From the NCBI GenBank assembly GCA_963693365.1, contig CAVNZM010000009.1, positions 9,486,001 through 9,550,000 of the forward strand: 64,000 nt of DNA, read 5' to 3'. Below, one piece after another: positions 22,891 to 32,106 of the stretch (position 1 is the first letter of the stretch; each line of letters starts with the position of its first letter). The translations under genes were made by a program, and so were the position numbers. The notes beneath the pieces were generated by a model. It saw only the letters and a program-made list of their open reading frames with translations. It was not told where the DNA came from and did not search any database. The DNA is from Amoebidium appalachense. Lineage: Eukaryota > Ichthyosporea.

Positions 22891-24051
22891 CTAGGCATTG
22901 TGCTTGCAGTCTTTGCGGGGGTGTGTGCCAGAGCAGAGCGGGCACACGTGGGAGAAGGGGCAGGGCTGCTTAGCGCAGGACCGACCGTTGTGAAAATTCC
23001 TGCAGTGTGTTGCGGGTAGATCCACGGGTCGGGCCGGTAGTGCCGGGCAGGGTTGCGGGTCGGGTCGGTTGGGGGTTTGTCCCCCGCCGGGCTTGTGGGG
23101 GGGCTCGAAACCATCAAGACCACAGCCGGGCTTGGGGTACATGGGGCAGGCCGCGCTGGGGTGGTCGGGGAAGCCGCAACGCTGACATGCGTCCGGGATG
23201 AGCAGAGTGGGTGGCAGGAGGAGATCCTGGTGGAGTTGGGCGAGCAGGTTGGGACACTCGATCGGAGCCCGACCCTGTTGGTGGGCAACGGTTCGGGCGT
23301 ATACGTCATAGTTGTGGATCTGGGCCCACGGGTATCGGGTGCTGAGGCGAGTGATGTGCTGAGTCCAAAGTACTTCTTTGTCCGTGGGGAGGCCGAGGTG
23401 GTGCTTGGCGGCCATGTAATGGGTCCAAGCTTGGATCCAAATGACGAGTGAACGCAAGGGAACGGGTTTGTCTTGGCGAAAAGTCTCGATGCTGCCGTCG
23501 TCGGCCATGCGCAGATGCTGACCTTTCTTGGATGGGGCCAGGAGGGCGGCGGGGGTGAACTTATACAGATCGATGAAACGATTGGCACGCAAATCTGCCA
23601 GCACATCCGCGGGGGGAAGCGGGAGTGTGCCCGGCTGAATGTCGCCAGTGTTCTCACCTGTAATGGGGGGCACGGGCAGGGCAGGTAGATCCAGGTCAGG
23701 GCCGAGATGCAGCCCCAGGGAAACCTCCCCGGGTGCGGAGGGCGCGGCGGGGGGCGCGGGAGGGTCGCGGTTGGTGAGAGCGGCCAGGACGCCAGCCATC
23801 TGGGTGCTGAGGGCGGTGAGGGCGGCAAGGACGGCGTCCTGAGAAGTCATCGGCGGGGACGGTGGGGCCTGAGGAGGGACTTCAGGAGTAGAGGGGAGAG
23901 TAGCCGGAGGGTCCGTGGTGGTATGGGCCGCTGGAGGCGCGTCAGTGCCCGCGGGAGCGTTGGTCAGCCTGTGGCGGAGGTCGCTGCGGGTCAGGCGCTT
24001 AGGTGCCGCGGTAGGGGCGGCGGCTGAGGCCTGGCGCTTTTTCGGCGGCAT
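22891..24051 (-). CDS. Gag-like protein of the PAT-like element
   Basis: 386 residues from ATG 24051, directly after the A1 leader. A basic N-terminus (MPPKKRQ) and Pro/Ala-rich segment (1-165) are followed by a helical capsid-like region (about 165-285, including IWIQAWTHYMAAKHHLGL). The C-terminus has three Cys/His clusters: CQRCGFPDHPSAAC (C-x2-C-x4-H-x4-C, about 289-302), a CCCH-type C-x8-C-x4-C-x3-H (from about 350), and CPLCSGTHPRKDC. It is expected to package element RNA. Part of it (23221-23361) is the source of the patch inserted at 26051-26192. Confidence 0.85.
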   Translation of the reverse strand: MPPKKRQASAAAPTAAPKRLTRSDLRHRLTNAPAGTDAPPAAHTTTDPPATLPSTPEVPPQAPPSPPMTSQDAVLAALTALSTQMAGVLAALTNRDPPAPPAAPSAPGEVSLGLHLGPDLDLPALPVPPITGENTGDIQPGTLPLPPADVLADLRANRFIDLYKFTPAALLAPSKKGQHLRMADDGSIETFRQDKPVPLRSLVIWIQAWTHYMAAKHHLGLPTDKEVLWTQHITRLSTRYPWAQIHNYDVYARTVAHQQGRAPIECPNLLAQLHQDLLLPPTLLIPDACQRCGFPDHPSAACPMYPKPGCGLDGFEPPHKPGGGQTPNRPDPQPCPALPARPVDLPATHCRNFHNGRSCAKQPCPFSHVCPLCSGTHPRKDCKHNA

Positions 24052-24086
24052 GCTGACCGGCGTAGGGAAAGATAGGGAGAAGAAAA

Positions 24087-24423
24087 GAAAAAGAAAATAT
24101 AGCTGTAAAGCTGTAGGTGCTAAACACAGAGGATGTGTTGTTGCTTGCTGATCTGCTAAAGACTGTCGTGCTTATATATCTAAGGCTGCCGAACTGAGCC
24201 AATCAAAACCGATCTAGTGTTATGTGAAATCTTATCCTGAGCCAATCAAACTCGGTCTAGTGATCTGTGGAATCTGATGTTTTGATCGGCTAATAGGTGC
24301 CCGTATGCGGGCAGCCGAACGCGAACTGCTAAAACATGAAACGAAGCCTGTTGATATCGGACACCCATCCTACGTGTTTACCCAGAAAAATATTTATGTC
24401 AATAATTTCCACAAATAAAACCT
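24087..24423 (-). promoter_or_regulatory. A1 repeat: promoter and leader of PAT copy B
   Basis: On the minus strand the 337-bp repeat holds two inverted CCAAT boxes (TTTGATTGGCTCAG, TTTTGATTGGCTCAG), then a TATATAAGCACGAC box and a transcribed-looking leader ending CTATATTTTCTTTTTC, about 35 bp from the gag ATG. The same promoter recurs in A2 of copies A (16676), B (20670) and C (39581), which lies near the 3' end, as in other split-repeat elements. Confidence 0.7.
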
Positions 24424-26050
24424 TTGTACAGTATTGCCACACACTGGCAGTTACCTGTAAATTCGTACCCCACAGCTTCGTTTGTTTCGCATGCACGAAC
24501 AAAAGTTCTGCATCGACTTTATTACATGCCTTCTGTGCACCAAGAGTGCAAATTCGTTGTTGCATGGCACCAGGAAGGGCCATACATGAGCCATATGTTC
24601 GTAATGTGTTTAGGCATGCCAGCATACATTCATGCGCATGTTGTGCATCCTGTGCGCTAAACTATGGGGCATGCTGTATTCGACAACAGCAAGAAATTCG
24701 AAGCATGCATGCAAAACTACTTTCACAGCACCTTATGTCCTACATGCTATAGGAACAGCGACTATCTTCTTCCTTAAATGCATTCGTGCTGAAAGTGGCC
24801 GTGCATCTGGGTTGCGAGTGTGGACGTGCACGTGGTGGCATGGACACGATGACAGTGTGCAATAGCGCAATGCACGCAAGGGCAACGGTTTTCTTTTCTT
24901 CGTAACATAGAGGGGGCCGTGTGCATTGCAACCTAAGCAGTGTTGTGCATTCGTTCTTTTCATTTTCGTGTTTCCATTTCATTTTGCTTTCGTTTTTCGT
25001 TTTTCGTCGTTTCATAACTTTGTTAAGGCTTCGTTTTATTTTCGTGTTGCGTTTATTTCGTATTTCCTCTAGGCATTCGTTGGTCGTTAATTCGTTATTT
25101 CGTTGTGTATTCGTGATGGTTCGTTTTTCGTTGGTTCATTGCTTCGTTAGTAATTCTTTAATCGTTTGTTCGTGTATTCGTTTTTCTTCGCGTTTTTTAT
25201 GTGTCGTAGTATAAGGTGGTTTTCATGCTTTCAATTCTTTCCGTGTTCTTAGAGGTGGGCTGGCCACTTCAAACTTGTCGATGTGTATGTATTCTAAGCC
25301 TGACAAAGAAAGATGTGCCTATCATCGTGGTAAAAAGGATTGAGATCGGCCATGGCAGATTCTTGGGGTAATTGAAAGATGTGAGATTCTTGAACTGATT
25401 GAAAGATGTGAGATTCGAAGGATGCGAGATTCTTGAACTGCGCTGTCGCCAATGTAAACAGTTGGACTAGTTAGGATAAGGCAGAGTACAACTGAATCAA
25501 AATAAAGACAGAGAACGGGTAGAAAGGCACACGCGGCCAGGTTGCTTTTACTATGGGCCGACTCAGTCTGTCTCAGACTTCACTGATGTGATCCCCGTAC
25601 TGGGACGGCTTTGTTATATAGCCCCCGGGTTTCGGATCAAGGCCCAGGATTGGTTCATCCGCGGCCAGCGCGGGTGGCAACATGCCATTCGTGATTCTGG
25701 TGCGGTCCGAGCCAGTCAGACCTTTGTCCTATTTATGCAAACCTCTTATTGGTTCACTTCGTTTATGTGGTATGCAGCGGAAGAACCATATATGGTTCAA
25801 TTCTTAGGTCAGAGTGAGTCCTATTGGTGCGGACATAATATTTATGTGATATTCATGACAAAGCACGAATCGTGTGCTAGTAGATCACATTCTTTAGTAA
25901 ACATGTACAGTTCATGTGTACAGTTGTTTACATAAATGCCGGCTATAACATGGCTTTACAGAACTCTCAGGCCTTGGTTTCCATAGCTAGGGCCGCTTGG
26001 GTGTCTGAAGAGTTTGGTGGGACTGTGGTTTTTGACGGGTTTGAGGTTCC

Positions 26051-26192
26051 CACATCACTCGCCTCAGCACCCGATACCCGTGGGCCCAGATCCACAACTA
26101 TGACGTATACGCCCGAACCGTTGCCCACCAGCAGGGTCGGGCTCCGATCGAGTGTCCCAACCTGCTCGCCCAACTCCACCAGGATCTCCTCC
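26051..26192 (+). mobile_element. PAT gag fragment pasted into a host exon
   Basis: From CACATCACTCGCC to GGATCTCCTCC this equals the reverse complement of about 23221-23361 in PAT copy B with one substitution in about 140 bp (CAGCAGGG versus CAACAGGG). There is no target duplication, and a 2-base CC is shared at both junctions. Its removal joins GAGGTTCC to ATGCCCACC and gives an open host frame. The sense of gag is the same as the host gene. It looks like filler DNA from break repair or template switching. Confidence 0.8.
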
Positions 26193-26633
26193 ATGCCCAC
26201 CAACACAGATGTTCCAGGTTGCCCCTGTCAATGCCGCCGACCCCGACAAGTTGGCAGACCAGGTTAGGTACCGCAAGAAGACGTGGGAGGGGTGGTTGGT
26301 GGAGGTTCAAGTTGAGTGCAACAACCATCCCTGTGGCCGCATGTACAGCCTCGATCCGGTGAGGGGCAACCCATGGGGCAACCCCGCCCTTCACCGCATC
26401 ATGTGCATGTCCCCCATCAACGGCTCCTACATCAAGAACCGCCTCAGCAGCTTCAAGACACTAAACGTTTGTGCCCATCCCTCCCCCCCCCCCCCCCCAC
26501 ACACACACACACACACACACCACACCCCAATCAAAGACGAAATCTTCTCATGCTGCTTTTTTTAACATGCTTATTCATGTTTAATGTTGTTGTTCTTCCT
26601 TATTGGTTCATTCTTAATGCACTGTGACCCCCC

Positions 26634-26664
<31 letters not shown>

Positions 26665-27160
26665 ACTCACTCCCACTCCCTCCCTCCCACCTCCCCCTGT
26701 TTTCCCACGTACGAATCACCAACACATAACCACACAAGACATCAAATCCTTATCACTCAGAGAAACGGTACATGCATGGTTATCCAGTATCCATTCAGCT
26801 TCCCACTTCAGTTCCTCAAGTCATTTCAGATTTTTCATTGTCGAATTCGGTTTTATTTGCTGCCAATGGAGAATACCCCTTTTCCTCATCACCACATACA
26901 CACATGCTTACGTGTACATACACGCAACACACACACAAACACCCACACAGGAGTTTCAAAAGGCGTTGCCCGAGCTCTTCAGCTTCATGCTCCACACATT
27001 TGAGTGCGGACGCGGGATCCAATGGCCCACAAGTCTGCCACTCAGATTTCGTGGTCAGCTGTGAAGTATGGAGCTGACATGCCTGACTACGAGGGTGGTG
27101 CTCGGCCATCAGAGATCAGCAAGGTAAACAACTACCCCCCCCCCCCCCCCCTGCGTCCTC

Positions 27161-27298
27161 CCTGAGGATGGGCTCTGCTTATGACGCATACTGTGCACAT
27201 GGCTGATGTTGCGTGCTTGAATGTTTGCCTTTGCATGTGTCCTGCACCATGCTTCTCATCGTGTATGCGTATTTCGTACCGTGTTCTGCATTCAAACC
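27161..27298 (+). repeat. Short interspersed repeat bounded by poly-C (copy 1)
   Basis: It begins CCTGAGGATGGGCTCTGC, includes GCTGATGTTGCGTGCTTGAA, TTTGCCTTTGCATGTG and TTCGTACCGTG, and ends at a poly-C run (27298-27312). Another poly-C run lies just upstream (27135-27151). Related copies: 42243-42367 (-), 42950-43091 (-), 50641-50776 (+), and a diverged one at about 42100-42200 (-). I see no polymerase III B box. This copy lies in an intron of the broken host gene. Confidence 0.7.
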
Positions 27299-27648
27299 CC
27301 CCCCCCCCCCCCATCATTGTGTTTTAGCTCCCGTCCGAAAGACAACGTATGGATATCGAAATGATGATCTTGATAAGTCTTATGTATGGGTTACGTATCA
27401 TCGTAGTGTTTTAGGATATCTCCTAAGCATGGGCAAGTATCATCCTATCATGTCATCTTTAGGTTTGGTATGGTAACATTGTGATAGCATTTTTCCCAGG
27501 TACATACATGCTCAGGCTAGCCAGAAAAGTTAAAAACACTCACACAATCTCCTTCTGTCCCAACCCAGTATGCAAAGACCTGGGAAAAGATCTGCAAGGT
27601 CCGGGAGAAGGCAGTCCTCAGCCTGTCAGCTGATGAGCAAGACGAGAA

Positions 27649-30600
27649 TGTTAAATTGTATAAGTATTTAGGATGTAAGCAGAGACACAGTGGTGCAGTG
27701 TGAAAACACCACAGACACACACAACAACAAAACACGGAACGATCGGAGCAGTGTACACAACAGACATCAATGTTTAGACACGACTGAACTGAATTTATTC
27801 TGATCTTCGAATAAATACCTGAAATTCCTCTAAGTCCAATCCATACATGATTTCCGACCAGTCGGAAATCAGATCTATCTCTAATAGAAACCAATCACTA
27901 AGAACCAATTGCTTTCAGAGAGATCCGGTACGCGGAGGCGTACACGATAGGACACAGACACTAGTTAAGATCAACTCGTGTCATCATCAAGGAAGTTCTA
28001 ACCTATGACATACTGCAAAGACTCAGACATATCACACTTAACCTTGATGATTGGTTAAAGCCCGGCAACACATGAAAACTAAAGTGAATTAATGAAGTCT
28101 AAACACACATGCTATTCTAAGTGTAGCCTAAGTGTGTTACCGTCCAATGAACACGTATTAAGTAACACAAATCTACCTAACATATATTAGTAGAAAAGAA
28201 ATACGATTATACACATGAAGACAAGGAGAGAAAGAAAAGAAAATAAGGAAGGAGAAAGAGGAAGGAAAAGAGAGCACAGATCAACAAACAAGATAGTAAT
28301 AGCATAACTATAACCAGAGATATTTATGTACACACGAACATGTACACGTCTCTCCCTGAGTGGGTGGATCCGTGTACACACATATAAATATTCTAATCGA
28401 TATTACAATACACGATTAAAGCCGATACAACACGATTACAAGTATACAAGCATATCGGAGATCGATGCTACACTTTACATAATAGGAGTGTGGCATTTAC
28501 ACTAAGCATATGAACTGAAACATAACACAAACTGAGAAGATCTTACCATATGTAAATACTACGTATTACAACATCCCCACTTAAGACTTTGAAGTTTGTG
28601 TTATCATATCCCCACTGAACTAGTGAAATCTCCCCACTTGAGAACAGAAACGAAAAAAAAAATAAAAGTGTGTACTTTTCCGGGGGGGGGGGGGGGGGGG
28701 GGGGGGGGAAGGGGGGGGGGGAGAAGGGGATGGGGGGTATCGAGGACGCAAACGGTAGACAGGACAACGGGGGTCACGGCATTTGGATGCAGTGTGTCGA
28801 GGGTAGCCACACGTGGTAGGGCGACCGGTGGAGGGATTGATGACCAAGGAGGAGTAGACTTGTCGTAGTTTGGAATTCGCTGAGGGGGGCGTCGAGGGTG
28901 CTTGCTGCTCGGGGTGACTGGGAAAGGCCGAACAGGGAGGGGGGTAGGTCTTCACGGAATTTGGGTTGGGATGAGGCACGACGGAGGCAGGGTCAAGTGC
29001 AGGTAATTCCGGACGGAGGAGGTTAACTGGGGCGGATGCAGGGGCTTTGGAAACGGGGGAAGGCAGCACAGCAAGCTGGCTGGAAACGTGGATGGGAACG
29101 ACTGGACCTGGCAGCATGTCTTGCTGGCCGGGGTCGGGTGGTAATGGGGGGGAAACAGCTGCAGGGGTAACTGTTGCCCGTGCAGAGCTGGTGGTAGCTG
29201 GGATCTCGACGAGGTTGGCCACGTGATGGGGGGAAACTGCTGCCGGAATGCAGGGCAGATCAATGGAATGTGAGGGGGCCATTGACAGTGACGGCACGGT
29301 AAGGGGAGACATGGCCGAAAACAGGGTTGGAAATCCTGGAAGGAAGCAGGTTGGACACGGTAAACGGTTCTGGAGGGACTCAGGGTCGGGACTCCTAGGG
29401 AGGAGGGAAGCACAAAGGGCTTGGACGGGGTGGAACACGGTAGACTGGAAAGAAGTACCGAATTTGGATACTTCAGATGGACTTGATGGATGATGGTCAA
29501 GTCGGATCGAGACGGGGTGTCAAATTATCGTCGATTGGAACGCAGACGGGGTGTGAAATTATATTCGAATGCGGGTCGACGGGGTTCGAAATCGGATGGA
29601 ATGGGATTTCGATGCAGGATCCTCAGGCCTGGGTAGACAGGGCGGCGCGGTTGAGACCACGTCGGTGAAGTGTCAAGGAACTTGGAGCGCGATTGCAGAA
29701 CCAAGGGTGGAGGACGGTTTGGCGTGACGGAGAGAAACCAGGACGGAGCTGGAAGGAGTGCAAGCTGGAATTTGAACTTGCGAGGATGTCACGGGTGTCA
29801 AGGCGTGGCAAAAGCTCTTGTCAAGATGAGTCAGATCTTGTCAAGAGGAGTCACGTGGGACCGGTTACGGACGGACGCCGGGGATGGATGTACACAGCCT
29901 CAGCACCAAGATGCATGAGGAGCTGACCACAGCTATGATGTGTACCAGAAATTTAACGATCGCTAGGTCTAGGTGTGTGTAGGGAGCGTGCAAAAGGGCT
30001 GCATAACCTGTTAAATTGTATAAGTATTTAGGATGTAAGCAGAGACACAGTGGTGCAGTGTGAAAACACCACAGACACACACAACAACAAAACACGGAAC
30101 GATCGGAGCAGTGTACACAACAGACATCAATGTTTAGACACGACTGAACTGAATTTATTCTGATCTTCGAATAAATACCTGAAATTCCTCTAAGTCCAAT
30201 CCATACATGATTTCCGACCAGTCGGAAATCAGATCCATCTCTAATAGAAACCAATCACTAAGAACCAATTGCTTTCAGAGAGATCCGGTACGCGGAGGCG
30301 TACACGATAGGACACAGACACTAGTTAAGATCAACTCGTGTCATCATCAAGGAAGTTCTAACCTATGACATACTGCAAAGACTCAGACATATCACACTTA
30401 ACCTTGATGATTGGTTAAAGCCCGGCAACACATGAAAACTAAAGTGAATTAATGAAGTCTAAACACACATGCTATTCTAAGTGTAGCCTAAGTGTGTTAC
30501 CGTCCAATGAACACGTATTAAGTAACACAAATCTACCTAACATATATTAGTAGAAAAGAAATACGATTATACACATGAAGACAAGGAGAGAAAGAAAAGA

Positions 30601-30933
30601 AAATAAGGAAGGAGAAAGAGGAAGGAAAAGAGAGCACAGATCAACAAACAAGATAGTAATAGCATAACTATAACCAGAGATATTTATGTACACACGAACA
30701 TGTACACGTCTCTCCCTGAGTGGGTGGATCCGTGTACACACATATAAATATTCTAATCGATATTACAATACACGATTAAAGCCGATACAACACGATTACA
30801 AGTATACAAGCATATCGGAGATCGATGCTACACTTTACATAATAGGAGTGTGGCATTTACACTAAGCATATGAACTGAAACATAACACAAACTGAGAAGA
30901 TCTTACCATATGTAAATACTACGTATTACAACA
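27649..30933 (-). mobile_element. Non-autonomous Copia-1 family element with TSD GAGAA
   Basis: Two 925-bp LTRs (27649-28573 and 30009-30933) are nearly identical to each other and to the 3' LTR at 36953-37877. The flanks GAGAA at 27644-27648 and 30934-30938 are a perfect target duplication. On the minus strand the 3' LTR is preceded by AAGTGGGGA and by the same purine-rich tail as the autonomous copy. After the 5' LTR comes GGTTATGCAGCCC (30008 downward), a possible half-tRNA primer site. The interior is only 1.4 kb and lacks integrase and RT. It is inserted in the last exon of the host gene. Confidence 0.93.
28620..29438 (-). CDS. Pro/Ser-rich gag-like ORF of the non-autonomous element
   Basis: 272 residues at most; the last part is translated poly-G. 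It is rich in Pro, Ser and Val with no long helix. Near the C-terminus CGYPRHTASKCRDPRC aligns with the zinc knuckle of the autonomous element (CHEPDHKIIDCPEPKC) but lacks the first Cys of C-x2-C-x4-H-x4-C. No capsid-like domain is evident, so a captured or degenerate sequence is as likely as a functional gag. Confidence 0.4.
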   Translation of the reverse strand: MFHPVQALCASLLPRSPDPESLQNRLPCPTCFLPGFPTLFSAMSPLTVPSLSMAPSHSIDLPCIPAAVSPHHVANLVEIPATTSSARATVTPAAVSPPLPPDPGQQDMLPGPVVPIHVSSQLAVLPSPVSKAPASAPVNLLRPELPALDPASVVPHPNPNSVKTYPPPCSAFPSHPEQQAPSTPPSANSKLRQVYSSLVINPSTGRPTTCGYPRHTASKCRDPRCPVYRLRPRYPPSPSPPPPSPPPPPPPPRKSTHFYFFFRFCSQVGRFH

Positions 30934-32106
30934 GAGAAGGGGGACGACAAGCCCTCCACGAAGCAGTCCACGGCAAAAGACGACACCGGCGAGGTTTCTG
31001 ATGACACTGGCATGGCGGCTGACGAGATGGAGAATTCTGGCTCCAAAAAGCGGCCCAAGTCAGACGACGACTTGTCGGATGCCAGTGCCGGGCGCCCCAT
31101 GAAGAAGGGTAAAAAGGCCCAGGGCGTGGCGTCTAGCGTGGTGGGTGGTGATGTGCATGGGTCACCTGTGCCTCGTGATAGAGCGGGTGGTTCTGATGAG
31201 CAGGAGGGTGTTGCGCAAGCGGGGGGAGATGACAAGTATTGGGAGGAGTTGGCCAAGATTAGTGGAGGTAAAGAGGTGGCGGATGGCGATGTTAGTAGTG
31301 GCGGGGGGAAACGTGCGAGGGAAGTGAGTGATGAGAGTGGGGATGAGAAGGGTGGGGTTAAAAAGCAGAAAGGCGATGTGGGTGGGAGGGTTGAGGATGA
31401 TTAGAATGAGGAGGAATAGGGAAAGACCCCCCCCCCCCCCCTTGTTGTAATACGTAGTATTTACATATGGTAAGATCTTCTCAGTTTGTGTTATGTTTCA
31501 GTTCATATGCTTAGTGTATATGCCACACTCCTATTATGTAAAGTGTAGCATCGATCTCCGATATGCTTGTATACTTGTAATCGTGTTGTATCGGCTTTAA
31601 TCGTGTGTTGTAATATCGATTAGAATATTTATATGTGTGTACACGGATCCACCCACTCAGGGAGAGACGTGTACATGTTCGTGTGTACATAAATATCTCT
31701 GGTTATAGTTATGCTATTACTATCTTGTTTGTTGATCTGTGCTCTCTTTTCCTTCCTCTTTCTCCTTCCTTATTTTCTTTTCTTTATCTCCTTGTCTTCA
31801 TGTGTATAATCGTATTTCTTTTCTACTAATATATGTTAGGTAGATTTGTGTTACTTAATACGTGTTCATTGGACGGTAACACAATTAGGCCGGGCTTTAA
31901 CCAATCATCAAGGTTAAGTGTGATATGTCTGAGTCTTTGCAGTATGTCATAGGTTAGAACTTCCTTGATGATGACACGAGTTGATCTTAACTAGTGTCTG
32001 TGTCCTATCGTGTACGTCTCCGCGTACCGGATCTCTCTGAAAGCAATTGGTTCTTAGTGATTGGTTTCTATTAGAGATAGATCTGATTTCCGACTGTTTT
32101 TCAATC

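Larger units (their letters stand above)
20450..24423 (-). mobile_element. PAT-like DIRS element copy B, complete ends, 3974 bp
   Basis: Minus-strand order: A1 24423-24087 (337 bp), gag ORF, a Pro-rich spacer, tyrosine recombinase, B1 21093-21007, A2 21006-20670, linker, B2 20536-20450. A and B are direct repeats split around the coding part, which is the PAT/TOC/Kangaroo geometry of DIRS elements. There is no target duplication, as expected for recombinase-mediated insertion. Reverse transcriptase and RNase H, normally between gag and recombinase, are missing; only about 790 bp of Pro-rich, frameshifted sequence lies there. The copy is therefore non-autonomous. It is nested in the LTR element 18385-25932. 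Confidence 0.9.
18385..25932 (-). mobile_element. Non-autonomous LTR retroelement, 7548 bp including a nested element
   Basis: Two 480-bp LTRs (18385-18864 and 25453-25932) both read TGTAAACA..TGTTTACA and are nearly identical. The flanks are TAAAT at 18380-18384 and TAAAT at 25933-25937, a perfect 5-bp target duplication. The element reads on the minus strand: right after the 5' LTR comes TTGGCGACAGCGCAG, a plausible primer binding site (complement ends CGCCA like a tRNA 3' end); just before the 3' LTR is the purine tract AAGGGGGGGGAG. The interior without the nested PAT element is only about 2.6 kb, has no long ORF and is rich in TTCGT motifs, so the element cannot encode its own enzymes. 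The superfamily is unknown. Confidence 0.88.
18242..31404 (+). pseudogene. Host gene broken by three transposon-derived insertions
   Basis: The exon pieces are 18242-18384 + 25938-26050 + 26193-26466, then 26951-27123, then 27569-27648 + 30939-31404 (TAG stop). The first acceptor is a strong TTTTTTTCTCAG. Introns: AAC|GTTTGT..CACAG and AAG|GTAAAC..CCCAG, both phase 0. Deleting the LTR element (18385-25932, TSD TAAAT), the gag patch (26051-26192) and the Copia-family element (27649-30933, TSD GAGAA) gives continuous coding: VTALV|NAGYNMALQ, FDGFEVP|CPPTQMFQV and LSADEQDE|KGDDKPSTK. Two exons still need one extra base each (near 18290 and near 27020; the exon 26951-27123 is 173 bp where 174 is expected). 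The protein has helical hydrophobic segments, a Trp/Cys/Gly-rich middle, and an acidic/Lys-rich tail with KKRPK and KKGKK motifs like nuclear signals. Family not recognised. A possible earlier exon starts at ATG 18075. Confidence 0.75.

Noticed and set aside
26046-26208. Intron containing the gag patch (GAG|GTTCCC to CACAG|ATG)
   Set aside because: The frame also closes this way, but without the patch only about 20 bp would remain; direct exon continuity after removing the patch is simpler.
31635-31829. 64-codon frame repeated at 28187, 30547 and 37145
   Set aside because: It is also LTR sequence over the CT-rich tract; no coding signature apart from repetition.
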